A stretch of DNA of 15,022 nt from Triparma columacea (GCA_030267965.1 BRYA01000193.1:1-15022), one strand, 5' to 3'. Shown: positions 1-9,586, numbered from the stretch's first letter. Notes: generated from the sequence alone by a model not told the origin. Translations and numbers: made by a program.

Positions 1-398
1 GCCCGTGACAAAAAAAGCATAAGTTTAAAGAAACGTGCTATATGAAAGCCTGCGTCTACAGCCTTCCGCCCCCCGCGCCTAACACGTTCCCCCCCCCCAC
101 CCCCACCCCCCCCACACACACCCCACACTCCTCCCGGTCGCCTCCCCTCTCGCTCACCTCTTTCAGGAATCTGTCCACTTTTTTCAGATCTTCGTTTCCA
201 CCTGTCCCTTAACGGTCATCTGCCTCTGATCCTGCCTAACAGGGTTTTCGTCAATCGGCTGCCCTTGGTCGTTGAAAAAAAACTGTAAATAAACCTTTCG
301 CCCTTTCGCTTAAACAATTTGCGCCGGAGCATATTAGATGATAGGATCCGACCGCTGTATTTGTGCTCCCCTCCCCTCCCCTCCTTTCTCCCCCCTCC
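1..398. other. Left-edge non-coding stretch, pyrimidine-rich
   Basis: No supportable gene is seen here on either strand. The stretch holds C-rich low-complexity DNA at about 66-140, with C runs broken by A, and a CTCCC-type tandem tract at about 367-398 that runs up to the stop codon of the minus-strand gene. It presumably contains the 3' untranslated region of that gene. I could not identify a convincing polyadenylation signal. Confidence 0.5.
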
Positions 399-2318
399 CT
401 AATGCTTCTGCCCGTTTTGGAAGGCGTGCCTCTGCCTGTAGACCTTCTCAGCCCCCTGAAGCATCCCCCCCTCTCCCCCCTTGGTCATTGCATCCTCGTT
501 GATCCACGACTCCACTATTTCTACCCCCGCCTTCCCTCCCCCCGCTCTGAAAACCTCCCTCGCCAGCATTACTTCTTCCTCCATGCTTGGTCCCACCGCC
601 CTGTCGCAAGACTTCCCGTCTTGGCTCTTGGTCCCGCTCTCGCACTCAAACGTGTAGTACTCTATTGTCATCTTGTCGTCGTCTAGCGCCATCGTAAAGT
701 ACCCGTTGTAGACATAAGCTTCCTCTCCCCCCTGGTTGAGGGGGAACGACTTGTAGACTCGGTTGTCATACCACGATAAAGTCGTGTGTTTCGAGGGGGT
801 CTGGGGAGGCTGGGGGAACCCCCCGTTTCCGACGAGCCTGTGGTAGACGCTGAGCTCTACCTCCCTGTCGGCGGTGCCAAACTTTGAGGTCAGGTCGTAC
901 ATGCTGAACTGATGCTCATGCCCGGTTATCCACACGACCTTGCAGTCGGCCGGGATCATCTTTGAAAGCTGCTCAGGGGGGCCAAGGTAGGCGTCGTCGG
1001 CGATAAAGTCTGAGAAGGGTTGGTGGTGGCTGAGCAGTATGATGCCTCGGTCGTCCTCAGCGCACGCCTCCCCGAGATTGGCAGTGGCATTGAGCCAGTT
1101 CACGAGCTCGTCCTCCATGCTGCTGTCCGTCTCCTTAAGCTCATCGATGGCGTCGATGTGGGAGAAGGTGGCGTAAGCGTTGTAACCGGTGTCGAGGCCA
1201 ATCACTTTCCAGTGCTTGTTCTCAAGAGCAAAGTAGCTGGCCTTCTGGCCACCCCCACCTTCCATGCCGCCCGCTGGAAGGAGAGTGTCAAAGTATCCGT
1301 TCCCGAGGCTGCGAAGAGCGACAAGAGGGTCAGAAAAAAAGTGTGCGGCGTGACTTGGCATGACTTGGCGTGACTTGGGCTGAGCTCAACCCTCGGTAAT
1401 CCTCCTCACCTTAGCATTTCATGGTTGGCGTTCAAGAACCAGGTGCCGTCCTTCCCGCGGGGGAAGGCGACTCCCTCCTGGTACTCGTTAAGTTTTTCAC
1501 CAAACACCTGGTGTTTGATTTCCGCCTCGAGGGATTCATAGTAAACGTCTCCCATGTGGATGGTATGGTCGGGTGAGTGCTGTGGGGTTGGGTGGGGGGT
1601 GATGAGCGTTAGTAAGAGTCACAGTGGAGGTAGGATGCTTCGATAAACTCGCACGATAATCGCTTTGCACTCACCTTGCCCATCAAACTTGCCACAGCGG
1701 CAGACTCAATTGTGCCACTTCCCCAGTCGCTCGCCACAGCAATGCTGACCTTGTCAGGGATCTCGTAGACCCCAGTATCTCCGGTACTATCGTAGGAAGG
1801 AAAGGCGTGCTTCTTCCCCTTGAAGTTGTCGAGGTACTGGATCACCCACTGCTCGAGGGCATCAATATCGGTGTTGCTAAAGTCACTTGCAATGTGAGGG
1901 TACTTTGCAGCCTCACAGACGTAGTTGGCGTAGTCGGTGTCCTCAACGTCGGAGGTGTGGATGGGAATGGAGCAGGAGTCAAACAGAGAACCGTAGGCAT
2001 GGCACTCCTGCGTTGCAGGGCACCACCGGCAAGGAGTGGAAATCATAACCTTGCCAAAGTAGGTGGACTGAGGCGTCGTGACGCAGGTAAAGCAGCCTGA
2101 GGTGGGGGGAATGGGGATCTGTAAGAATAAAATCAATTTCCCAAACCCTTGCCCTGGGCTGACAAGAGACAGTTGGGCCAAGGGCCCATTGCCTCATACT
2201 CACTCGTTGCGGATTTTGCTGTGCAGTCGCTGACAACACCATCAACCTCGACTTGTTCCGGCTCGTCAGCTTTCGCTACGCCAAGGAGGAGAAGCAAAAT
2301 CACCAATATTCTCTTCAT
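399..2318 (-). CDS. Secreted metallophosphoesterase (purple acid phosphatase-like) with N-terminal PSI-like domain
   Basis: Four exons on the minus strand: 2318-2204, 2096-1675, 1579-1410 and 1308-399. They are joined through GT-AG introns of 107, 95 and 101 bp in phases 1, 0 and 2, giving 538 aa. The first in-frame ATG precedes a classic signal peptide (hydrophobic core, Ala-Lys-Ala cleavage site near residue 17), so the product enters the secretory pathway. Residues about 31-80 are Cys-rich (Cys32, 40, 43, 61, 64, 70, 80) and resemble a PSI (plexin-semaphorin-integrin) domain. The metallophosphoesterase fold follows: ASDWG with Asp162, MGD with Asp190, ANHE with Asn231/His232, SHHQ at 329-332 and GHEH with His366/His368. 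Together these give the expected two-metal ligand set. The likely role is hydrolysis of phosphate esters outside the cell or in a lysosome/vacuole. The usual GNHE block reads ANHE here. The family call is firm, but the substrate is unknown. Confidence 0.85.
1349..1378. repeat. Three tandem 10-bp repeats inside an intron
   Basis: Three back-to-back copies of YRTGACTTGG (plus strand) lie at 1349-1358, 1359-1368 and 1369-1378. The middle copy starts CA and the other two start CG. They sit wholly within the third intron (1309-1409) of the phosphoesterase gene, close to its 3' splice site. Confidence 0.8.
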
Positions 2319-2863
2319 CGTTTTGAGAGGCAATGCACAGATAAAATACCTGTGGGGGAGCAGAACGTTAGCATATGAGGGGCACGAGACGCATCAACAT
2401 AACATAAGCAAACTCAGGAGGCCGAACAAAGACGAGACAGAAAACGGCAAAGCTCACCAAGGGCAGTGACAACTTTTTCTTCTGGCAAAGAAGTGTTCCC
2501 TGCAAATTTAGTCAGCAAACAGCCCCTGCAATCAAAAGACTGCCTCCTCGATCCCCCGACTTACAATTAAATATACACCGACCCGCTCTACTACATTCCT
2601 AGCCCTTTCTGCAACTTTGCGCTGTCAACCCTCGGTCTGCCCCATCCTCCCTCCATAATTTACGAAATTAAACCCTTCTTTTTGGCGTCTTCCCCGCCCA
2701 AGTCTCTCAGCCGGGGCGTTTCCCCGTTCAAATACCCCCCCCCCGCCCCACGCGGTAAAAAATAGCCCAAATCCCGACCCTTCCTTGGCCACTCTTAATC
2801 CAGTCATCTTCAAAGAGAATTCTCAAGAAGAAGGCATTGGCTGAGCACACTTGGCCTTTTTTT
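2319..2863. promoter_or_regulatory. Divergent intergenic region between phosphoesterase and CXC-protein genes
   Basis: About 545 bp separate two divergent start codons, so both promoters must lie here. No good coding frame is seen. On the CXC side there are E2F-like words TTTGCGC (2616-2622) and TTTGGCG (2681-2687). There is also a TTTGAA element on the minus strand (2727-2732), which matches the CHR site recognised by LIN54-type CXC proteins. A perfect 10-bp palindrome GAGAATTCTC lies at 2815-2824, just before the ATG. All these words are short enough to occur by chance, so regulatory meaning is only inferred. Confidence 0.4.
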
Positions 2864-5242
2864 ATGGACCCTCCCTCCTCGCTCCGGCCTCCGGCAATAG
2901 CTACAGGCCAGAAATCCCGTCGAATGTCCTCTCCGACGCCGACGAGGCGTTCCAGCGCTCACAGCAGCCCTGCCCTGGCCTCGGCAACGCCACCCCTGAG
3001 TCCGTTTGCCTCCTTTGCGACCCACAACCTCTCTCCCCTCTCATCTTCCTCCGGAGACCCTTCCCCAGCGGACGTCTCAAAGACACCTCAGAATTCTCTG
3101 TCCCGTCGTCCAGTCAGTGGCTACAATTATTCTCATCATGCCTCTTTTAGCGTCGGAGATGGGGAAACTCCTTCTGGAAATGATTCAGTTAGACACTCTT
3201 CGGATCCGGACCACCACCACCACTTCTTTCCCTCCTCTCCGGCCCCCCTCCACCTCCAGAACCCGTCGGCTTCGCTCTTCGAGGAGGCTGAAGAGACCAA
3301 TACTATCGAAACTCACATGGCAGAGATTTCCAACAGGACTAAAGACGGACCGGGAATAGTATCAGCGGCATCGATATCACCTCAACACGGACGTTCCACT
3401 TCCTCGTCTCGTCGCGACCTCAGGGCAAGCATTTTGAACACCGTGGCATCCACCAATTCACCCCTTATCTCCTCCCCCTCCTCCTCCTCCTCCTCCTCCT
3501 CCCCCCACGATTCATCTTCCACAAACCAACAGCAGCAAGCCCCTCCACCAACCTCCTCCCTGCCCCATCAACCCTCTTCTGCTACCACTATATCTCCGCA
3601 ACCTTCTTTCGCTCTTCCCCTCACCTCCTCTGTCGCCTCCTCCTCCCACACTCCGCCCCTTCAGAATAGGGTCAACAGAGTATCCCCTCCAAACTCCAAC
3701 AAAAACTCCCCCTTCCCCCCTCAAGCCCTTCTTCCTACCTCTTCTCCTCATCACCGCCGCATGATGTCTCCTCCTGCCATCCCCTCCCACCTCGGCAAGA
3801 CCGGTGAAGCTGGGTGGAGCTCCGCTCTGGGAACCAGGGGCGGTGTGTCGGCTATAAGGGGCCTTCGGTCGCCTCCTAATCTCCTTCCCTCCCCGAACAC
3901 TCCTACCAGGCAGAAGCTTAACAGCAGGGGCCCGACCCCGGATATGGTTACGAGGTTCAACCTTGAGTCCAGCCTGATGGGGATGGAGGACGAAAGGCAA
4001 ATGGTCGAGATTTCGTCTGTGAATCCTGCCGACGCCGATATGTGCCTGGTTGCCGCCTTGCAGGGCGGTGTGATCGGGAGCCCACACCCTGGGATGAAGA
4101 AGGTCGTCTGGGGGGGAGGGAACGCGGAAGATGAGGAAGGGGAGGAGGACGGGGACGGGTTTCCGAACAGCGGGATAGACAACATGTTTTCTGACGACGA
4201 TGAGAATGATTCGGAGAAAAGGGGAGGGGAGATCGACGATAAGACGCTAGCGGCGTCTCTTGGGGTAAGGGTTGGAGGAGAAGGAGGATCAGGGGACGGG
4301 GGGGTGAGGGGGGTAAGACCTGGAGGTCCTCGGATGGGGAACGATAAGGTCGGCGTTGGGGGCAGGTTGCCCAGGAGAGTCCCGCTGATTGGCGTGAAGA
4401 AAAAGAAAGGAAAGTCCCACAAGGCTCTGACGTCCCCGGCGTTCTCGACACCGCCGGCGCAACCAATCTACGTGGGGGAGGTCCTCGCTAACGACCAAGA
4501 GCACGCGATGAGGCTTGTCAGGGAGGGTCGGGCGGCGGAAGAGAGCTGGTGCAAGTGCAGGAAGAGCAGGTGCTTGAAGCTCTATTGCGACTGCTTCCAG
4601 GCTGGCAGCGTCTGCAAGGCGAGCTGCGGATGTGTGGACTGCCTGAACACTGACATTCACTCGGCGCCGGACGGGATAAGGACGAACGCGGTCATCAACG
4701 CTCTGCTGAGGAGGCCTGACGCTTTCTCGAAGAGGGTCAAGGAGCTGGGGAACGGATGCGGGTGCAAGAACAGCGGGTGCCTGAAGAAGTACTGCGAGTG
4801 CTTCAGGGAAGGGAAGCCTTGCGACCACGCGGTGTGCAAGTGCCAGGGCTGCAAGAACCATGCGGGCTTCAAGCCCACGGTGAAGGGGAGGAAGGGGGAG
4901 GGAGTGGCCAAGTCTGCCACAATGGCGACGAGGGCGGCGGTGGGTATCATGGGGGAGGGAGAAGGTGATGAGGAGGTGGGAGAATGGGGGCTCACGCCCC
5001 CTCCCATATCGGTGGAAGAGATCAACGCCGCCAACAAGGGTTCTGAGGTTGAGGGAGTCGAGGAGGAGGAGGGCGAAGAGGACAAGTCCAAGTCTAAGTC
5101 TCATGGAATGGTCGTCAACGGCAACGTGTCCCCGAGCTGTTCCCTGAGTCCGACTGCGGTTCAGACGGCAAAGAGGAGGAAAACTTCCGTCATAACCCCA
5201 CCAGGGGCGAGAGGCGTGAAAGGGGGGAGGGGGGGGAAGTAA
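2864..5242 (+). CDS. Tesmin/TSO1-like CXC domain protein (LIN54/CPP family)
   Basis: Single uninterrupted exon, 792 aa from the first ATG; the frame is open upstream but has no earlier ATG. Two CXC domains lie at about residues 562-597 and 630-666, each with all nine Zn-binding cysteines (CxC...C...CxC...C...CxC...C pattern). Between them is a linker containing RRPDAF, matching the family's RNP-AF linker. The DNA-contacting Tyr in each repeat is kept (KLYCDCF and KKYCECF). The family binds CHR-type promoter elements. In animals LIN54 is the DNA-binding arm of the MuvB/DREAM cell-cycle repressor, and in plants TSO1/TCX proteins do related work. The first ~400 residues are Ser/Pro-rich and probably disordered, followed by an acidic block (about 421-450), a Lys cluster (about 510-520), and a C-terminal basic KRRK candidate nuclear signal. 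A nuclear transcription regulator is a strong family call; the MuvB role is inference. Confidence 0.9.
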   Translation: MDPPSSLRPPAIATGQKSRRMSSPTPTRRSSAHSSPALASATPPLSPFASFATHNLSPLSSSSGDPSPADVSKTPQNSLSRRPVSGYNYSHHASFSVGDGETPSGNDSVRHSSDPDHHHHFFPSSPAPLHLQNPSASLFEEAEETNTIETHMAEISNRTKDGPGIVSAASISPQHGRSTSSSRRDLRASILNTVASTNSPLISSPSSSSSSSSPHDSSSTNQQQQAPPPTSSLPHQPSSATTISPQPSFALPLTSSVASSSHTPPLQNRVNRVSPPNSNKNSPFPPQALLPTSSPHHRRMMSPPAIPSHLGKTGEAGWSSALGTRGGVSAIRGLRSPPNLLPSPNTPTRQKLNSRGPTPDMVTRFNLESSLMGMEDERQMVEISSVNPADADMCLVAALQGGVIGSPHPGMKKVVWGGGNAEDEEGEEDGDGFPNSGIDNMFSDDDENDSEKRGGEIDDKTLAASLGVRVGGEGGSGDGGVRGVRPGGPRMGNDKVGVGGRLPRRVPLIGVKKKKGKSHKALTSPAFSTPPAQPIYVGEVLANDQEHAMRLVREGRAAEESWCKCRKSRCLKLYCDCFQAGSVCKASCGCVDCLNTDIHSAPDGIRTNAVINALLRRPDAFSKRVKELGNGCGCKNSGCLKKYCECFREGKPCDHAVCKCQGCKNHAGFKPTVKGRKGEGVAKSATMATRAAVGIMGEGEGDEEVGEWGLTPPPISVEEINAANKGSEVEGVEEEEGEEDKSKSKSHGMVVNGNVSPSCSLSPTAVQTAKRRKTSVITPPGARGVKGGRGGK
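3476..3506 (+). repeat. In-frame (CTC/TCC)n microsatellite encoding poly-Ser
   Basis: A near-perfect trinucleotide run inside the CXC-protein gene gives a stretch of about eight Ser residues in the disordered N-terminal half. Being a triplet repeat, changes in copy number would keep the reading frame. Confidence 0.85.
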
Positions 5243-5451
5243 CGAGTGCGTACTACGTGTGCGTGATTGTTTTTGCGCAAAGGAAATTCACTTTTCTTTG
5301 ACCTTGCTTGACCCACCAAGGAACCAAGGAGCAGAATTTGGAACCAGCGGTGCATGCATTTCCGGACTTATTTTTTTTTCCTTGGTTGGGGTTTGGGTCC
5401 ACGAGTACCATTGTTTACGTGTCGGACACCCTCTCGGGGGGTACCGAGACG

Positions 5452-8400
5452 ATGTCTAGCCATAGCGATGCTGATGAGCGGGCCGCCAAGGCTGTGGGGG
5501 GTAAAGTTCAGCATATTTTAAGTGAGATCGAAGGTCCCCCATATAGGACAGATGGGGAGGTACTGGAGGAAATTGAGGGTGATTCTAACGTGTCAGGATA
5601 CAAGACACTTACTGGGTCTGAGTCAGCTTCCGAGATGAGAGTCAGACAAGAGGATGAGGACAAGGATTTGCAAGTAGAAAGGATGAAAGCGGAGATAAAG
5701 AAGTTGGAAAGGAAGTTAGAGATCACTGCACAGTCTACTAAGTCCTTCAACGCCCAGCAGAAGAAGTTGAACGAAGGTTTCAAGGTACTGAGGATGAAGT
5801 ATGACGACTTGAAGGCTGACACTGCTGAAACAATGTGGGAATACATCCCGAAGAAGGTGAGCCTATCTTTGTTCTTTGGTCTAGAAGCCTCCCCCCGCGA
5901 TTTATTTTCATCGCCTCACACGCACACAAATACCTACGGTCTCACCCGCGTACCTCCAGATCAAGGGTTTCGACGATCTAGAAGAGACTAACGTATCCAT
6001 CTATGAGAGTTCCACGAGAATAGGGGAGTACAAGATAGGCGAGATCCTGGGCGAGGGGCAGTTCGCGGATGTGAAGCTGGCCTGGAAACGAGATTCCGAC
6101 GAGGTCCTGGCGGTAAAAATAATGAGGAAGGACAAGGTTCATAGCGTGAAGGATCTCAAGAGGGTGCAAAATGAGATTGCGGTACTCAGAAAGGTGCGGC
6201 ATCCCAACATTGTGGCCTTCGTTGACGTCATTTTTTCCACAACCCGCATCTATCTGTTCCTTGAGAAGGGCGGGAAGGACCTTTTCGAATTCTTCTCCTC
6301 CCACCTCAACGGGGTTGAACACGAGATGGCTGTGGAGATTATCCTAGGCATCACCCTTCCAATCGCCTACCTCCACTCCATGGATATTTGCCACCGAGAC
6401 ATAAAGCCTGAGAACGTCCTTGTCAAGGTTGGTGAGGGGGGGAAGATCCAATGCGACATGATCCAAATTTGCGACTTTGGCCTCTGCCAGAAGGTCAAGG
6501 AGCCTGAGGTTTCCATGCTCACCGAGTTCTGCGGGTCCCCCGGCTTTTTCGCCCCTGAAATGGTCTTGGGGGGGGGCAAGTACAACGGTCTCCTCGTTGA
6601 CGTGTGGTCGATAGGTTGCATCATGCTCGAGCTCACCTTAGGGCACGAGAGGTTCTGCAAGAACTGGATGTCTGCCTATGACTTCCAAATCATTCAGAGG
6701 CCCAGTAGTTTCGAGGATAGCATAGAGGACGCAGTGGAGAACCTCGACCTCCGAAGTATGACCGACGAGACGAGGGAGTTCATAACGGACGTCCTGGTGA
6801 TCAAACCCTCCGAACGGACAACTTCTGAAAACCTCCTGAGCTCCGCTTGGTTCAAGGGTCATCCTTCTTTGCCCGAGAATATGGCTGTGGAAAAGCAGCC
6901 CCGCCGAGTCCACCTTGATTCCATGGACGTCCAGGCAACAGGGAAGGTGAGAATGAGAAAGCCCGAAGAGTGAAGGAGGAAGGGAGTTCGGTTATGTAAA
7001 AAACACCCACTAACGCTCGCTCGTCGCAGCTCATGTCTGGCATGTGCATTCCCCAGACGCAAGATGAGTTCAAAAACCTTTCAACCGATACCAAAGAACC
7101 AGACAGAGAGAGAGAGAGAGAGAGACAGAGAGAGAGAGCCTCTCCCAATTTTGACTCCCTCGATGCGGATGGAGACAGAAATCCCAATTCGAGAAGTAAC
7201 TTCTATTTAACGAAAGCAGGGGCGAAAATCGTCCCCCAATCTGACGTTGAGAATTTCGATGAAATGCACAACACTTCCTTGAAAGATAAGCTTGAGGAAA
7301 AGCAGAAGCTAGCCAAGGCTAAGCTTTTCTTCGCAGCGTTGTTGAGTATAGGAGATATGGTTACGGACATTATGATGATCGCGCAGTACTTTCAGACAAG
7401 GAGCTTGTGGGGGTTTGCATGGGCGTCCCTCGGGAGTCTCTTGACCAACCTCATTTTACAAGCTCTTTGTGCATTCGCTCAGAATAGAGCGAAGCCGTTG
7501 CATAGACAGCTAAAGGAGCAGTTTTTTGTCTGGTCTCTTGTGAAGCCAGGGGTTGATGCATGGCGCGTTGCAAGTGGAAAAGCACTCGAGGAGGGTCAGA
7601 TGGGGAGTGCACAATTTGAGTTGACGATGAATAAGGGTGTTGAGTTGGTGGCAGAGGCTATTCCTGGGACGCTGATCCAACTGTCTGCGATATTGATGTC
7701 TGAGTCGAAGCCTACCAGGAGCGCACTTTTCTCATTTGCGTTCTGCGTCTTGACGACCGCTTTCACGTCGGCAATCACGTCATGGGATTGGGATTTGAAT
7801 AAGGAGAATCGGAAGCTTAGTCGATCATTTTACGGATATATTCCGAGCAATGTGAATGGTAAGGTGAAGGTTTTCGCTTCGCTGTACTTCCTTTCGGCTT
7901 TTAATCTGCTTACGCGGAGCTTTGCGTGTGTTCTTTTCTACATCAAGGGCGGGTTTTCATGTGTGGCAATGCTGCTGGGAGGAGAGCTTCTCATTTACTT
8001 GGCGATCAAGGGGCTGAGGCGAGATCTTTGGTATTGGATGCCTATATACGGTGGCTTCGGAGTGTTCACTTCGTGGATGATGCGTTGGATAGTCAAGGTC
8101 ATTGTCGACTGGACTGCTGTTGTCCAATTACGACATCCTAACGAGGTTGGCGGTGCGTATTTCACTTTCAGTTTAGGTTTGACTGTAGTCATGGGTGTTG
8201 TTGCAGCGCTGCAGTATGAGAAGGTAGTCGACGATGTCATTACAGACGAGGACGTTGAGTTGGGCGAGGATAATCAGCAACTCGGAGGAGGAGAAGAGAG
8301 CGGAGTGGAGGAGAGCACAGTGGTCACAATCATGATGGCTGCATGTGCTGGGATGGTGGTGTCTTACGCGACTCTACTAGTGTCGGTGAAAAGAGAGTAC

Positions 8401-8772
8401 CTGTATACCTTCATCAGCACGAAGACAAGCAATGGAAGCGTTCAAGAGCTATTCACCATGAATGAAGAAGAGGAACAGAGGTTTTGGATTTTCCAGAATA
8501 ATTTGCATAAGTGGGAGCACAAGATTGGCGCAGATGTTAAGGCGTGGATCAACGAGAGGCTGCCATTGTGGTTAGAAGAACCTCCAGAGTGGTTCAACGT
8601 TCAGCGGCGATCCATCATACCTGATGATTTCGTGACCGACACCGAGATCCTGGTGAGGCTCCGCACGAGAAACGTGAAGGAGATAATAGAACAGAGGCGA
8701 CGAAGCTCCTTGGGGACATATTCGACGCAGAAGGCAGGTGGGGGTGGAGTGGAGGGGGATGGTGAAACGTAG
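5452..8772 (+). CDS. Ser/Thr protein kinase fused to multi-pass (XK-like) membrane domain
   Basis: Three exons, 5452-5856, 5960-6946 and 7030-8772, with phase-0 GT-AG introns of 103 and 83 bp; predicted 1044 aa. Residues about 72-122 form a charged coiled coil. Residues about 159-434 are a complete kinase: glycine loop LGEGQFADV, Lys188 (AVK), Glu207, catalytic Asp282 in CHRDIKPEN, DFG at 307-309, APE at 333-335 and the VDVWS helix-F Asp. It is predicted active, perhaps CaMK/PLK-like. An Arg/Glu repeat follows, then from residue 563 about eight or nine hydrophobic segments. The first reads SIGDMVTDIMMIAQYF, recalling XK/XKR scramblase-family helices and related stramenopile membrane proteins. 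A Trp-rich cytosolic-looking tail (about 941-1000, with PPEWF) ends the protein. The intron joining kinase to membrane part has a good donor (AAG|GTGAGA), a CTAAC branch site and a CAG-type acceptor. Ignoring that intron gives a kinase stop at 6971-6973 and a possible separate start at 7033. Only about 60 bp would then separate two genes, so fusion is favoured. Confidence 0.78.
7101..7138 (+). repeat. (GA)n microsatellite in coding exon
   Basis: A dinucleotide GA/AG tract, broken twice by GACAG, encodes alternating Arg/Glu between the kinase and membrane parts of the fusion gene. Because the unit is 2 bp, copy-number slippage would shift the frame of everything downstream. Confidence 0.9.
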
Positions 8773-8963
8773 CTAATGTACTTTTCATACTGGAAGCTCT
8801 TTATTTGATTTTAACCTTGTCATGTAAGAGAGCGAGAATCCGAACATCATTGAGATCTCCGAAGCCGTTCGTGACCTTTTTTCTTCCCACCTACCATCCT
8901 GCAATCGCTCACCTCTCCCGTCCTTCTACCCATCACTTATGCCTCTCCCGACCTCGCGCGTCA
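8773..8963. other. Convergent 3' spacer
   Basis: About 190 bp between the stop codons of two convergent genes, taken to hold both 3' untranslated regions. An AT-rich patch lies at about 8798-8818. No gene is seen. Confidence 0.5.
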
Positions 8964-9586
8964 TTATGAATGATAAGGTAGCGTGATCGTCACTGCCGCC
9001 GGGTAAGTAGTATTATCTTCCCCCGACCCCGTATGCTGGTTCTTGAAGGCAACCGATACGCCCCGTGCCACTGCGTCCTTCAAAATCTTCTTCAACTCGG
9101 TCTCAACGTCGTCACGAAATATCGCTTCTTGCTTCATGTTTTCTTTCACAGCCAAACAAAATGCCCCGATTACCGCGACCCAGCCGATGGCTTTCGCCCA
9201 GCCTGGGTACTCGCTGATCCCCGCGAAATTGTCTATCGACGAAGCGAGGATAGTCCACATCATCAAGGCGAAACAACCGAACATGGTCAAGCTGACCCAG
9301 AGCGGCTGCGAACGGTTCTCAAATTGTTCCCTCATTGCGTTCACTCGTTTCAACCCTTGCTTGAAGTCGGCGGCGGAGATGAAACTCAGCACTTGGGGGT
9401 CGGGCTGCGCGCAAGGAGCTTCCACATCGGCTGCACCCGAGTCCTCGCCCACTGGAAAAGTCAAATAGTAGACTTTGCACAAGCAATAGCATGCCCTCCC
9501 GTTGTCGATTTGTGTGTGGCCTCGGTCCTAAACTGCAGTCTAGCAGACTCCATCTCAAAATTTTGGCCTCGATTTCGGAACTCCAT
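8964..9586 (-). CDS. Unrecognised small membrane protein with two transmembrane helices (5' end uncertain)
   Basis: The well-supported part is a minus-strand frame from about 9451 to a TAA at 8964. It encodes a charged helix, a hydrophobic segment starting WVSLTMFGCFALMMW, a short loop, a second segment starting AIGWVAVIGAFCLAV, then a charged helix and a Thr-rich tail. I do not recognise the family. In-frame ATGs for an upstream exon lie at 9586 and 9553. Joining them needs donor T|GTGCAA at 9480 and acceptor TTTTCCAG at 9452, a 29-nt intron that matches in phase (1) and would give 197 aa. Such a short intron is unlike its neighbours (83-301 bp). The alternatives are an indel error, an unseen 5' UTR intron, or a start at the internal ATG at 9335 (123 aa). 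It lies divergent to the MinD gene, with about 100 bp between start codons. Confidence 0.5.

Noticed and set aside
363..1373. Two plus-strand open frames (107 and 117 aa) over the phosphoesterase gene
   Set aside because: They lie antisense to the final exon, which holds the SHHQ and GHEH metal-binding motifs; low-complexity Leu/Pro product.
1349..1378. CRISPR-like or satellite array
   Set aside because: Only three 10-bp units with no spacers, confined to one intron.
2331..2333. Upstream start for the phosphoesterase at 2333
   Set aside because: The codon there is TTG. The first ATG, at 2318, starts directly on the signal peptide.
2837..2863. Nine extra N-terminal residues for the CXC protein
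   Set aside because: They depend on a TTG start. A eukaryotic gene should use the ATG at 2864.
3512..5104. Long minus-strand open frames (up to 271 aa) opposite the CXC-protein gene
   Set aside because: They run antisense to a clear CXC-domain gene. Their Pro/Arg/Leu-rich products reflect the Ser/Gly-rich plus-strand codons, and no domain is visible.
7033..8772. A separate membrane-protein gene starting at the ATG at 7033
   Set aside because: Less likely than a fusion. A good splice acceptor lies just before it and joins the kinase frame exactly, and only about 60 bp would remain for terminator, promoter and leader. Kept as an alternative in the findings.
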